64,000 bases of DNA from Antedon mediterranea (Eukaryota > Echinodermata > Crinoidea > Comatulida > Antedonidae): assembly GCF_964355755.1 (NCBI RefSeq), contig NC_092672.1, positions 16,490,501-16,554,500 of the forward strand, read 5' to 3'. The translations under genes and the position numbers were made by a program. The notes under the pieces were generated by a model. It worked only from the letters and a program-made list of their open reading frames with translations, made no database searches and had not been told where the DNA came from. Numbering within the stretch: the first letter of the stretch is position 1; every line of letters begins with the position of its first letter. Positions 47,512 to 61,744 of this stretch are shown here, one piece after another.

Positions 47512-49029
47512 TAACGAGATCAGCGAGAGAGAGAGGGAGATAGATTAGCGAGAGAGAGATAGATAGATCAGCGAGAGAGAGATAGATCAGCGAGAGGGAG
47601 AGAGATAGATCAGCGAGAGAGAAGATAGATCAGCGAGGGAAAGATAGATCAGCGAGAGAGAGATAGATAGATCAGCGAGAGAGAGATAGATCAGCGAGAG
47701 AGAGATAGAAAGATCAGTGAGAGAGAGATAGATCAGCGAGAGAGAGAGATAGATAGATCAGCGAGAGAGACAGCGATAGATCAGCGACAGAGAGACAGAT
47801 CAGCGAGAGAGATAGATCAGCGAGAGAGAGATAGATCAGCGAGAGAGAGATAGATCAGCGAGAGAGAGATAGATCAGCGAGAGAGATAGATCAGCGAGAG
47901 AGAGATAGATCAGCGAGAGAGAGATAGATCAGCGAGAGAGAGAGAGATAGATCAGCGAGAGAGAGATAGATCAGCGAGAGAGAGAGATAGATCAGCGAGA
48001 GAGAGATAGATGAGAGAGAGAGAGATAGATCAGTGAGAGAGAGATAGATCAGCGAGAGAGAGATAGATCAGCGAGAGAGAGATAGATAGATCAGCGAGAG
48101 AGAGATAGATAGATCAACGAAAGAGATAGATAGATCAGCGAGAGGGAAAGAGAGAGAGGTAGATCAGCGAGAGAGAGATAGATCAGCGAGAGAGAGATAG
48201 ATCAGCGAGAGAGAGATAGATCAGCGAGAGAGAGATAGATAGATTAGCGAAAGAGAAATAGATCAGCGAGAGAGATTTATATCAGCGAGAGAGAGATAGA
48301 TCAGCGAGAGAGAGATAGATCAGCGAGAGAGAGAGAGATAGATCAGCGAGAGAGAGATAGATAGATCAGCGAGAGAGAGATAGATCAGCGAGAGAGATAG
48401 AGATAGATTAGCGAGAGAGAGAGAGATAGATCAGCGAGAGAGAGATAGATAGATCAGCGAGAGAGAGAGAGATAGATTTGCGAGAGAGAGATAGATAGAT
48501 CAGAGAGAGAGAGAGATAGATCAGCGAGAGAGAGAGAGATAGATCAGCGAGAGAGAGAGAGATAGATCAGCGAGAGAGAGATAGATAGATCAGCGAGAGA
48601 GAGATAGATCACCGAGAGGAGAGATAGATCAGCGAGAGAGAGATAGATCAGCGAGAGAGATAGAGATAGATAGATCAGCGACAGAGAGATAGATAGATCA
48701 GGGAGAGATAGATAGATCAGCGAGAGAGAGATAGATAGATCAGCGAAAGAGATAGATAGATCAGCGAGAGAGAGAGAGAGAGATAGATAGATAGAGCAGC
48801 GAGAGAGAGATAGATAGATCAGTGTGGGAGAGAGATAGATAGATCAGCGAGAGAGAGATAAATAGATCAGAGAGAGAGAGATAGACAGATCAGCGAGAGA
48901 GAGATAGATAGATCAGCGAGAGAGAGATAGATAGATCAGCGAGAGGGAGAGAGATAGATCAGCGAGAGAGAGAGAGAGATAGATCAGCGAGAGAGAGATA
49001 GATAGATCAGCGAGAGAGAGATAGATAGA

Positions 49030-49066
<37 letters not shown>

Positions 49067-50720
49067 TCAGCCAGAGAGAGAGAGAGAGAGATAGATAGAT
49101 CAGCGAGAGAGAGAGAGATAGATCAGCGAGAGAGAGATAGATAGATAGATCAGCGAGAGAGAGATAGGTAGATCAGCGAGAGAGAGAGATAGATAGATCA
49201 GCGAGAGAGATAGATAGATCAGCGAGAGAGAGAGATAGATAGATCAGTGAGAGAGTGATAGATAGATCAGTAAGAAAGAGATAGATAGATTAGCGAGAGA
49301 GAGATAGATAGATCAGCGAGAGAGAGAGATAGATCAGCAAGAGAGAGATAGATAGATCAGCGAGAGAGAGAAAGAGATAGATCAGCGAGAGAGAGAGAGA
49401 GATAGATCAGCGAGAGAGAGAGAGAGATAGATCAGCGAGAGAGAGAGAGATAGATCAGCGAGAGAGAGAGATAGATCAGCGAGAGAGAGATAACGAGATC
49501 AGCGAGAGAGAGAGGGAGATAGATTAGCGATAGAGAGATAGATAGATCAGCGAGAGAGAGATAGATCAGCGAGAGGGAGAGAGATAGATCAGCGAGAGAG
49601 AAGATAGATCAGCGAGGGAGAGATAGATCAGCGAGAGAGAGATAGATCAGCGAGAGAGAGATAGATCAGCGAGAGAGATAGATCAGCGAGAGAGAGATAG
49701 ATCAGCGAGAGAGAGATAGATCAGCGAGAGAGAGAGAGATAGATCAGCGAGAGAGAGATAGATCAGCGAGAGAGAGAAATAGATCAGCGAGAGAGAGATA
49801 GATGAGAGAGAGAGAGAGATAGATCAGTGAGAGAGAGATAGATCAGCGAGAGAGAGATAGATCAGCGAGAGAGAGATAGATAGATCAGCGAGAGAGAGAT
49901 AGATAGATCAACGAAAGAGATAGATAGATCAGCGAGAGGGAAAGAGAGAGAGGTAGATCAGCGAGAGAGAGATAGATCAGCGAGAGAGAGATAGATCAGC
50001 GAGAGAGATAGATCAGCGAGAGAGAGAGATAGATCAGCAAGAGAGAGATAGATCAGCGAGAGAGAGATAGATCAGCGAGAGAGAGATAGATCAGCGAGAG
50101 AGAGAGAGATAGATCAGAGAGAGAGAGATAGACAGATCAGCGAGAGAGAGATAGATAGATCAGCGAGAGAGAGATAGATAGATCAGCGAGAGGGAGAGAG
50201 ATAGATCAGCGAGAGAGAGAGAGAGAGATAGATCAGCGAGAGAGAGATAGATAGATCAGCGAGAGAGAGATAGATAGATCAGCGAGAGAGAAAGAGAGAG
50301 AGAGAGAGATAGATCAGCCAGAGAGAGAGAGAGAGAGAGATAGATAGATCAGCGAGAGAGAGAGAGATAGATCAGCGAGAGAGAGATAGATAGATAGATC
50401 AGCGAGAGAGAGATAGGTAGATCAGCGAGAGAGAGAGATAGATAGATCAGCGAGAGAGAGAGATAGATAGATCAGTGAGAGAGTGATAGATAGATCAGTA
50501 AGAAAGAGATAGATAGATTAGCGAGAGAGAGATAGATAGATCAGCGAGAGAGAGAGATAGATCAGCAAGAGAGAGATAGATAGATCAGCGAGAGAGAGAA
50601 AGAGATAGATCAGCGAGAGAGAGAGAGAGAGATAGATCAGCGAGAGAGAGAGAGAGATAGATCAGCGAGAGAGAGAGAGATAGATCAGCGAGAGAGAGAG
50701 ATAGATCAGCGAGAGAGAGA
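47512..50720 (+). repeat. 3.2-kb higher-order satellite unit, copy A
   Basis: From about 48361 onward this block matches copy B at a constant offset of 3230; upstream the offset is 3209, so one monomer-sized indel of about 21 bp separates the copies. Each copy contains two TAACGAGATC markers spaced about 2.0 and 1.23 kb. Confidence 0.82.
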
Positions 50721-52259
50721 TAACGAGATCAGCGAGAGAGAGAGGGAGATAGATTAGCGAGAGAGAGATAGATAGATCAGCGAGAGAGAGATAGATCAGC
50801 GAGAGGGAGAGAGATAGATCAGCGAGAGAGAAGATAGATCAGCGAGGGAGAGATAGATCAGCGAGAGAGAGATAGATAGATCAGCGAGAGAGAGATAGAT
50901 CAGCGAGAGAGAGATAGAAAGATCAGTGAGAGAGAGATAGATCAGCGAGAGAGAGAGATAGATAGATCAGCGAGAGAGACAGCGATAGATCAGCGACAGA
51001 GAGACAGATCAGCGAGAGAGATAGATCAGCGAGAGAGAGATAGATCAGCGAGAGAGAGATAGATCAGCGAGAGAGAGATAGATCAGCGAGAGAGATAGAT
51101 CAGCGAGAGAGAGATAGATCAGCGAGAGAGAGATAGATCAGCGAGAGAGAGAGATAGATCAGCGAGAGAGAGATAGATCAGCGAGAGAGAGATAGATCAG
51201 CGAGAGAGAGAGATAGATCAGCGAGAGAGAGATAGATGAGAGAGAGAGAGAGATAGATCAGCGAGAGAGAGATAGATCAGCGAGAGAGAGAGATAGATCA
51301 GCGAGAGAGAGATAGATAGATCAGCGAGAGAGAGATAGATAGATCAACGAAAGAGATAGATAGATCAGCGAGAGGGAAAGAGAGAGAGGTAGATCAGCGA
51401 GAGAGAGATAGATCAGCGAGAGAGAGATAGATCAGCGAGAGAGAGATAGATCAGCGAGAGAGAGATAGATAGATTAGCGAAAGAGAAATAGATCAGCGAG
51501 AGAGATTTATATCAGCGAGAGAGAGATAGATCAGCGAGAGAGAGATAGATCAGCGAGAGAGAGAGAGATAGATCAGCGAGAGAGAGATAGATAGATCAGC
51601 GAGAGAGAGATAGATCAGCGAGAGAGAGAGAGATAGATTAGCGAGAGAGAGAGAGATAGATCAGCGAGAGAGAGATAGATAGATCAGCGAGAGAGAGAGA
51701 GATAGATTTGCGAGAGAGAGATAGATAGATCAGAGAGAGAGAGAGATAGATCAGCGAGAGAGAGAGAGATAGATCAGCGAGAGAGAGAGAGATAGATCAG
51801 CGAGAGAGAGATAGATAGATCAGCGAGAGAGAGATAGATCACCGAGAGGAGAGATAGATCAGCGAGAGAGAGATAGATCAGCGAGAGAGATAGAGATAGA
51901 TAGATCAGCGACAGAGAGATAGATAGATCAGGGAGAGATAGATAGATCAGCGAGAGAGAGATAGATAGATCAGCGAAAGAGATAGATAGATCAGCGAGAG
52001 AGAGAGAGAGAGATAGATAGATAGAGCAGCGAGAGAGAGATAGATAGATCAGTGTGGGAGAGAGATAGATAGATCAGCGAGAGAGAGATAAATAGATCAG
52101 AGAGAGAGAGATAGACAGATCAGCGAGAGAGAGATAGATAGATCAGCGAGAGAGAGATAGATAGATCAGCGAGAGGGAGAGAGATAGATCAGCGAGAGAG
52201 AGAGAGAGATAGATCAGCGAGAGAGAGATAGATAGATCAGCGAGAGAGAGATAGATAGA

Positions 52260-52296
<37 letters not shown>

Positions 52297-53950
52297 TCAG
52301 CCAGAGAGAGAGAGAGAGAGATAGATAGATCAGCGAGAGAGAGAGAGATAGATCAGCGAGAGAGAGATAGATAGATAGATCAGCGAGAGAGAGATAGGTA
52401 GATCAGCGAGAGAGAGAGATAGATAGATCAGCGAGAGAGATAGATAGATCAGCGAGAGAGAGAGATAGATAGATCAGTGAGAGAGTGATAGATAGATCAG
52501 TAAGAAAGAGATAGATAGATTAGCGAGAGAGAGATAGATAGATCAGCGAGAGAGAGAGATAGATCAGCAAGAGAGAGATAGATAGATCAGCGAGAGAGAG
52601 AAAGAGATAGATCAGCGAGAGAGAGAGAGAGATAGATCAGCGAGAGAGAGAGAGAGATAGATCAGCGAGAGAGAGAGAGATAGATCAGCGAGAGAGAGAG
52701 ATAGATCAGCGAGAGAGAGATAACGAGATCAGCGAGAGAGAGAGGGAGATAGATTAGCGATAGAGAGATAGATAGATCAGCGAGAGAGAGATAGATCAGC
52801 GAGAGGGAGAGAGATAGATCAGCGAGAGAGAAGATAGATCAGCGAGGGAGAGATAGATCAGCGAGAGAGAGATAGATCAGCGAGAGAGAGATAGATCAGC
52901 GAGAGAGATAGATCAGCGAGAGAGAGATAGATCAGCGAGAGAGAGATAGATCAGCGAGAGAGAGAGAGATAGATCAGCGAGAGAGAGATAGATCAGCGAG
53001 AGAGAGAAATAGATCAGCGAGAGAGAGATAGATGAGAGAGAGAGAGAGATAGATCAGTGAGAGAGAGATAGATCAGCGAGAGAGAGATAGATCAGCGAGA
53101 GAGAGATAGATAGATCAGCGAGAGAGAGATAGATAGATCAACGAAAGAGATAGATAGATCAGCGAGAGGGAAAGAGAGAGAGGTAGATCAGCGAGAGAGA
53201 GATAGATCAGCGAGAGAGAGATAGATCAGCGAGAGAGATAGATCAGCGAGAGAGAGAGATAGATCAGCAAGAGAGAGATAGATCAGCGAGAGAGAGATAG
53301 ATCAGCGAGAGAGAGATAGATCAGCGAGAGAGAGAGAGATAGATCAGAGAGAGAGAGATAGACAGATCAGCGAGAGAGAGATAGATAGATCAGCGAGAGA
53401 GAGATAGATAGATCAGCGAGAGGGAGAGAGATAGATCAGCGAGAGAGAGAGAGAGAGATAGATCAGCGAGAGAGAGATAGATAGATCAGCGAGAGAGAGA
53501 TAGATAGATCAGCGAGAGAGAAAGAGAGAGAGAGAGAGATAGATCAGCCAGAGAGAGAGAGAGAGAGAGATAGATAGATCAGCGAGAGAGAGAGAGATAG
53601 ATCAGCGAGAGAGAGATAGATAGATAGATCAGCGAGAGAGAGATAGGTAGATCAGCGAGAGAGAGAGATAGATAGATCAGCGAGAGAGAGAGATAGATAG
53701 ATCAGTGAGAGAGTGATAGATAGATCAGTAAGAAAGAGATAGATAGATTAGCGAGAGAGAGATAGATAGATCAGCGAGAGAGAGAGATAGATCAGCAAGA
53801 GAGAGATAGATAGATCAGCGAGAGAGAGAAAGAGATAGATCAGCGAGAGAGAGAGAGAGAGATAGATCAGCGAGAGAGAGAGAGAGATAGATCAGCGAGA
53901 GAGAGAGAGATAGATCAGCGAGAGAGAGAGATAGATCAGCGAGAGAGAGA
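50721..53950 (+). repeat. 3,230-bp higher-order satellite unit, copy B
   Basis: TAACGAGATC markers at 50721, 52721 and 53951 give internal spacings of 2000 and 1230. Sequence agrees with copy A almost base for base over the part read side by side (for example T at about 48400 against G at about 51630). Confidence 0.85.
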
Positions 53951-54870
53951 TAACGAGATCAGCGAGAGAGAGAGGGAGATAGATTAGCGAGAGAGAGATA
54001 GATAGATCAGCGAGAGAGAGATAGATCAGCGAGAGGGAGAGAGATAGATCAGCGAGAGAGAAGATAGATCAGCGAGGGAGAGATAGATCAGCGAGAGAGA
54101 GATAGATAGATCAGCGAGAGAGAGATAGATCAGCGAGAGAGAGATAGAAAGATCAGTGAGAGAGAGATAGATCAGCGAGAGAGAGAGATAGATAGATCAG
54201 CGAGAGAGACAGCGATAGATCAGCGACAGAGAGACAGATCAGCGAGAGAGATAGATCAGCGAGAGAGAGATAGATCAGCGAGAGAGAGATAGATCAGCGA
54301 GAGAGAGATAGATCAGCGAGAGAGATAGATCAGCGAGAGAGAGATAGATCAGCGAGAGAGAGATAGATCAGCGAGAGAGAGAGAGATAGATCAGCGAGAG
54401 AGAGATAGATCAGCGAGAGAGAGATAGATCAGCGAGAGAGAGAGATAGATCAGCGAGAGAGAGATAGATGAGAGAGAGAGAGAGATAGATCAGCGAGAGA
54501 GAGATAGATCAGCGAGAGAGAGAGATAGATCAGCGAGAGAGAGATAGATAGATCAGCGAGAGAGAGATAGATAGATCAACGAAAGAGATAGATAGATCAG
54601 CGAGAGGGAAAGAGAGAGAGGTAGATCAGCGAGAGAGAGATAGATCAGCGAGAGAGAGATAGATCAGCGAGAGAGAGATAGATCAGCGAGAGAGAGATAG
54701 ATCAGCGAGAGAGAGATAGATAGATTAGCGAAAGAGAAATAGATCAGCGAGAGAGATTTATATCAGCGAGAGAGAGATAGATCAGCGAGAGAGAGATAGA
54801 TCAGCGAGAGAGAGAGAGATAGATCAGCGAGAGAGAGATAGATAGATCAGCGAGAGAGAGATAGATCAGC
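53951..54870 (+). repeat. Truncated third copy of the 3,230-bp unit
   Basis: Continues copy B's order (GATAGAAAGATCAGTG, ACAGCGATAG, CAACGAAAGAG, GGGAAAGAGAG, GATTTATATCAG) with a 2-bp GA gain near 54379. It then departs after about 54870 into a different part of the family. Confidence 0.75.
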
Positions 54871-55329
54871 GAGAGAGAGATAGATAGATCAGAGAGAGAG
54901 AGAGATAGATCAGCGAGAGAGAGAGAGATAGCTCAGCGAGAGAGAGAGAGATAGATCAGCGAGAGAGAGATAGATAGATCAGCGAGAGAGAGATAGATCA
55001 CCGAGAGGAGAGATAGATCAGCGAGAGAGAGATAGATCAGCGAGAGAGATAGAGATAGATAGATCAGCGACAGAGAGATAGATAGATCAGGGAGAGATAG
55101 ATAGATCAGCGAGAGAGAGAGAGATAGATCAGAGAGAGAGAGATAGACAGATCAGCGAGAGAGAGATAGATAGATCAGCGAGAGAGAGATAGATAGATCA
55201 GCGAGAGGGAGAGAGATAGATCAGCGAGAGAGAGAGAGAGAGATAGATCAGCGAGAGAGAGATAGATAGATCAGCGAGAGAGAGATAGATAGATCAGCGA
55301 GAGAGAAAGAGAGAGAGAGAGAGATAGAT

Positions 55330-55964
55330 CAGCCAGAGAGAGAGAGAGAGAGAGAGAGATAGATCAGCGAGAGAGAGATAGATAGATCAGCGAGAGAGAG
55401 AGAGATAGATTTGCGAGAGAGAGATAGATAGATCAGAGAGAGAGAGAGATAGATCAGCGAGAGAGAGAGAGATAGCTCAGCGAGAGAGAGAGAGATAGAT
55501 CAGCGAGAGAGAGATAGATAGATCAGCGAGAGAGAGATAGATCACCGAGAGGAGAGATAGATCAGCGAGAGAGAGATAGATCAGCGAGAGAGATAGAGAT
55601 AGATAGATCAGCGACAGAGAGATAGATAGATCAGGGAGAGATAGATAGATCAGCGAGAGAGAGATAGATAGATCAGCGAAAGAGATAGATAGATCAGCGA
55701 GAGAGAGAGAGAGAGATAGATAGATAGAGCAGCGAGAGAGAGATAGATAGATCAGTGTGGGAGAGAGATAGATAGATCAGCGAGAGAGAGATAAATAGAT
55801 CAGAGAGAGAGAGAGATAGACAGATCAGCGAGAGAGAGATAGATAGATCAGCGAGAGAGAGATAGATAGATCAGCGAGAGGGAGAGAGATAGATCAGCGA
55901 GAGAGAGAGAGAGATAGATCAGCGAGAGAGAGATAGATAGATCAGCGAGAGAGAGATAGATAGA

Positions 55965-56003
<39 letters not shown>

Positions 56004-57590
56004 TCAGCCAGAGAGAGAGAGAGAGAGATAGATAGATCAGCGAGAGAGAGAGAGATAGATCAGCGAGAGAGAGATAGATAGATAGATCAGCGAGAGAGAG
56101 ATAGGTAGATCAGCGAGAGAGAGAGATAGATAGATCAGCGAGAGAGATAGATAGATCAGCGAGAGAGAGAGATAGATAGATCAGTGAGAGAGTGATAGAT
56201 AGATCAGTAAGAAAGAGATAGATAGATTAGCGAGAGAGAGATAGATAGATCAGCGAGAGAGAGAGATAGATCAGCAAGAGAGAGATAGATAGATCAGCGA
56301 GAGAGAGAAAGAGATAGATCAGCGAGAGAGAGAGAGAGATAGATCAGCGAGAGAGAGAGAGAGATAGATCAGCGAGAGAGAGAGAGATAGATCAGCGAGA
56401 GAGAGAGATAGATCAGCGAGAGAGAGATAACGAGATCAGCGAGAGAGAGAGGGAGATAGATTAGCGATAGAGAGATAGATAGATCAGCGAGAGAGAGATA
56501 GATCAGCGAGAGGGAGAGAGATAGATCAGCGAGAGAGAAGATAGATCAGCGAGGGAGAGATAGATCAGCGAGAGAGAGATAGATAGATCAGCGAGAGAGA
56601 GATAAATCAGCGAGAGAGAGATAGAAAGATCAGTGAGAGAGAGATAGATCAGCGAGAGAGAGAGAGATAGATAGATCAGCGAGAGAGACAGCGATAGATC
56701 AGCGACAGAGAGACAGATCAGCGAGAGAGATAGATCAGCGAGAGAGAGATAGATCAGCGAGAGAGAGATAGATCAGCGAGAGAGAGATAGATCAGCGAGA
56801 GAGATAGATCAGCGAGAGAGAGATAGATCAGCGAGAGAGAGATAGATCAGCGAGAGAGAGAGAGATAGATCAGCGAGAGAGAGAGATAGATCAGCGAGAG
56901 AGAGAAATAGATCAGCGAGAGAGAGATAGATGAGAGAGAGAGAGATAGATCAGTGAGAGAGAGATAGATCAGCGAGAGAGAGATAGATCAGCGAGAGAGA
57001 GATAGATAGATCAGCGAGAGAGAGATAGATAGATCAACGAAAGAGATAGATAGATCAGCGAGAGGGAAAGAGAGAGAGGTAGATCAGCGAGAGAGAGATA
57101 GATCAGCGAGAGAGAGATAGATCAGCGAGAGAGAGATAGATCAGCGAGAGAGAGATAGATAGATTAGCGAAAGAGAGATAGATCAGCGAGAGAGATTTAT
57201 ATCAGCGAGAGAGAGATAGATCAGCGAGAGAGAGATAGATCAGCGAGAGAGAGAGAGAGATAGATCAGCGAGAGAGAGATAGATAGATCAGCGAGAGAGA
57301 GATAGATCAGCGAGAGAGAGAGAGATAGATTAGCGAGAGAGAGAGAGAGATAGATCGGCGAGAGAGAGATAGATAGATCAGCGAGAGAGAGAGAGATAGA
57401 TTTGAGAGAGAGAGATAGATAGATCAGAGAGAGAGAGAGATAGATCAGCGAGAGAGAGAGAGATAGATCAGCGAGAGAGAGATAGATAGATCAGCCAGAG
57501 AGAGATAGATCAGCGACAGAGAGAGAGATAGATCAGCGAGAGAGAGATAGATCAGTGAGAGACAGAGAAATATATCAGCGAGAGAGAGAG
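55330..57590 (+). repeat. ~5.74 kb-spaced satellite duplication, left copy
   Basis: Markers ATCACCGAGAGG (55541), TTAGCGATAGAG (about 56460), GATAAATCAGCG (about 56600) and GAGACAGAGAAATA (about 57557) recur about 5739-5741 bp to the right in the same order. Limits are approximate. Confidence 0.75.
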
Positions 57591-58042
57591 ATAGATCAGC
57601 GAGAGAGAGATAGATCAGCGAGAGAGATAGATCAGCGAGAGAGAGATAGATCAGCGAGAGAGAGATAGATCAGCGAGAGAGAGAGAGATAGATCAGCGAG
57701 AGAGAGATAGATCAGCGAGAGAGAGAAATAGATCAGCGAGAGAGAGATAGATGAGAGAGAGAGAGATAGATCAGTGAGAGAGAGATAGATCAGCGAGAGA
57801 GAGATAGATCAGCGAGAGAGAGATAGATAGATCAGCGAGAGAGAGATAGATAGATCAACGAAAGAGATAGATAGATCAGCGAGAGGGAAAGAGAGAGAGG
57901 TAGATCAGCGAGAGAGAGATAGATCAGCGAGAGAGAGATAGATCAGCGAGAGAGATAGATCAGCGAGAGAGAGAGATAGATCAGCAAGAGAGAGATAGAT
58001 CAGCGAGAGAGAGATAGATCAGCGAGAGAGAGATAGATCAGC

Positions 58043-58078
<36 letters not shown>

Positions 58079-58299
58079 TAGATCATCGAGAGAGAGATAG
58101 ATAGATCAGCGAGAGAGAGAGATAGATCAGCCAGAGAGAGATAGATCAGCCAGAGAGAGATAGATAGATCAGCGAGAGAGAGATAGATCAGCGAGAGAGA
58201 GATAGATCAGCGAGACAGAGATAGATCAGCGAGAGAGAGATAGATCAGCGAGAGAGAGAGATAGATCAGCGAGAGAGAGATAGATCAGCGAGAGAGAGA

Positions 58300-59850
58300 G
58301 ATAGATCAGCAAGAGAGAGATAGATCAGCGAGAGAGAGATTGATCAGCGAGAGAGAGATAGATCAGCAAGAGAGAGATAGATCAGCGCGAGAGAGATAGA
58401 TCAGCGAAAGAGAGATAGATCAGCGAGAGAGAGATAGATCAGCGAGAGAGAGATAGATCACCGAGAGGAGAGATAGATCAGCGAGAGAGAGATAGATCAG
58501 CGAGAGAGATAGAGATAGATAGATCAGCGACAGAGAGATAGATAGATCAGGGAGAGATAGATAGATCAGCGAGAGAGAGATAGATAGATCAGCGAGAGAG
58601 ATAGATAGATCAGCGAGAGAGAGAGAGAGAGATAGATAGATAGAGCAGCGAGAGAGAGATAGATAGATCAGTGTGGGAGAGAGATAGATATATCAGCGAG
58701 AGAGAGATAAATAGATCAGAGAGAGAGAGATAGACAGATCAGCGAGAGAGAGATAGATAGATCAGCGAGAGAGAGATAGATAGATCAGCGAGAGGGAGAG
58801 AGATAGATCAGCGAGAGAGAGAGAGAGAGATAGATCAGCGAGAGAGAGATAGATAGATCAGCGAGAGAGAGATAGATAGATCAGCGAGAGAGAAAGAGAG
58901 AGAGAGAGAGATAGATCAGCCAGAGAGAGAGAGAGAGAGATAGATAGATCAGCGAGAGAGAGAGAGATAGATCAGCGAGAGAGAGATAGATAGATAGATC
59001 AGCGAGAGAGAGATAGATCAGCGAGAGAGAGATAGATCAGCGAGAGAGAGAGAGAGATAGATCAGCGAGAGAGAGATTGATCAGCGAGAGAGAGATAGAT
59101 CAACGAGAGAGAGATTGATCAGCGAGAGAGAGATAGATCAGCAAGAGAGAGATAGATCAGCGCGAGAGAGATAGATCAGCGAAAGAGAGATAGATCAGCG
59201 AGAGAGAGATAGATCAGCGAGAGAGAGATAGATCACCGAGAGGAGAGATAGATCAGCGAGAGAGAGATAGATCAGCGAGAGAGATAGAGATAGATAGATC
59301 AGCGACAGAGAGATAGATAGATCAGGGAGAGATAGATAGATCAGCGAGAGAGAGATAGATAGATCAGCGAGAGAGATAGATAGATCAGCGAGAGAGAGAG
59401 AGAGAGAGATAGATAGATAGAGCAGCGAGAGAGAGATAGATAGATCAGTGTGGGAGAGAGATAGATATATCAGCGAGAGAGAGATAAATAGATCAGAGAG
59501 AGAGAGATAGACAGATCAGCGAGAGAGAGATAGATAGATCAGCGAGAGAGAGATAGATAGATCAGCGAGAGGGAGAGAGATAGATCAGCGAGAGAGAGAG
59601 AGAGAGATAGATCAGCGAGAGAGAGATAGATAGATCAGCGAGAGAGAGATAGATAGATCAGCGAGAGAGAAAGAGAGAGAGAGAGAGATAGATCAGCCAG
59701 AGAGAGAGAGAGAGAGATAGATAGATCAGCGAGAGAGAGAGAGATAGATCAGCGAGAGAGAGATAGATAGATAGATCAGCGAGAGAGAGATAGGTAGATC
59801 AGCGAGAGAGAGAGATAGATAGATCAGCGAGAGAGAGAGATAGATAGATC
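58300..59850 (+). repeat. ~0.77 kb tandem satellite duplication
   Basis: TCACCGAGAGGAG occurs at about 58457 and 59231 with the same following order (GCGACAGAG, TCAGGGAG, AGAGCAGCG, GTGTGGGAG, GATATATCAG, AGACAGATC). This is the array 3 version of the block duplicated at 37440-38960. Confidence 0.75.
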
Positions 59851-61069
59851 AGTGAGAGAGTGATAGATAGATCAGTAAGAAAGAGATAGATAGATTAGCG
59901 AGAGAGAGATAGATAGATCAGCGAGAGAGAGAGATAGATCAGCAAGAGAGAGATAGATAGATCAGCGAGAGAGAGAAAGAGATAGATCAGCGAGAGAGAG
60001 AGAGAGATAGATCAGCGAGAGAGAGAGAGAGATAGATCAGCGAGAGAGAGAGAGATAGATCAGCGAGAGAGAGAGATAGATCAGCGAGAGAGAGATAACG
60101 AGATCAGCGAGAGAGAGAGAGAGATAGATTAGCGAGAGAGAGATAGATAGATCAGCGAGAGAGAGATAGATCAGCGAGAGGGAGAGAGATAGATCAGCGA
60201 GAGAGAAGATAGATCAGCGAGGGAGAGATAGATCAGCGAGAGAGAGAGATAGATAGATCAGCGAGAGAGAGATAGATCAGCGAGAGAGAGATAGAAAGAT
60301 CAGTGAGAGAGAGATAGATCAGCGAGAGAGAGAGATAGATAGATCAGCGAGAGAGACAGCGATAGATCAGCGACAGAGAGACAGATCAGCGAGAGAGATA
60401 GATCAGCGAGAGAGAGATAGATCAGCGAGAGAGAGATAGATCAGCGAGAGAGAGATAGATCAGCGAGAGAGAGATAGATCAGCGAGAGAGATAGATCAGC
60501 GAGAGAGAGATAGATCAGCGAGAGAGAGATAGATCAGCGAGAGAGAGAGAGATAGATCAGCGAGAGAGAGATAGATCAGCGAGAGAGAGATAGATCAGCG
60601 AGAGAGAGATAGATCAGCGAGAGAGAGAGATAGATCAGCGAGAGAGAGATAGATGAGAGAGAGAGAGAGAGATAGATCAGTGAGAGAGAGATAGATCAGC
60701 GAGAGAGAGATAGATCAGCGAGAGAGAGATAGATAGATCAGCGAGAGAGAGATAGATAGATCAACGAAAGAGATAGATAGATCAGCGAGAGGGAAAGAGA
60801 GAGAGGTAGATCAGCGAGAGAGAGATAGATCAGCGAGAGAGAGATAGATCAGCGAGAGAGAGATAGATCAGCGAGAGAGAGATAGATCAGCGAGAGAGAG
60901 ATAGATAGATTAGCGAAAGAGAAATAGATCAGCGAGAGAGATTTATATCAGCGAGAGAGAGTTAGATCAGCGAGAGAGAGATAGATCAGCGAGAGAGAGA
61001 GAGATAGATCAGCGAGAGAGAGATAGATAGATCAGCGAGAGAGAGATAGATCAGCGAGAGAGAGAGAGA

Positions 61070-61705
61070 TAGATTAGCGAGAGAGAGAGAGAGAGAGATA
61101 GATCAGCGAGAGAGAGATAGATAGATCAGCGAGAGAGAGAGAGATAGATTTGCGAGAGAGAGATAGATAGATCAGAGAGAGAGAGAGATAGATCAGCGAG
61201 AGAGAGAGAGATAGATCAGCGAGAGAGAGAGAGATAGATCAGCGAGAGAGAGATAGATAGATCAGCGAGAGAGAGATAGATCACCGAGAGGAGAGATAGA
61301 TCAGCGAGAGAGAGATAGATCAGCGAGAGAGATAGAGATAGATAGATCAGCGACAGAGAGATAGATAGATCAGGGAGAGATAGATAGATCAGCGAGAGAG
61401 AGATAGATAGATCAGCGAAAGAGATAGATAGATCAGCGAGAGAGAGAGAGAGAGAGAGACAGATAGATAGAGCAGCGAGAGAGAGATAGATAGATCAGTG
61501 TGGGAGAGAGATAGATAGATCAGCGAGAGAGAGATAAATAGATCAGAGAGAGAGAGATAGACAGATCAGCGAGAGAGAGATAGATAGATCAGCGAGAGAG
61601 AGATAGATAGATCAGCGAGAGGGAGAGAGATAGATCAGCGAGAGAGAGAGAGAGATAGATCAGCGAGAGAGAGATAGATAGATCAGCGAGAGAGAGATAG
61701 ATAGA

Positions 61706-61744
<39 letters not shown>

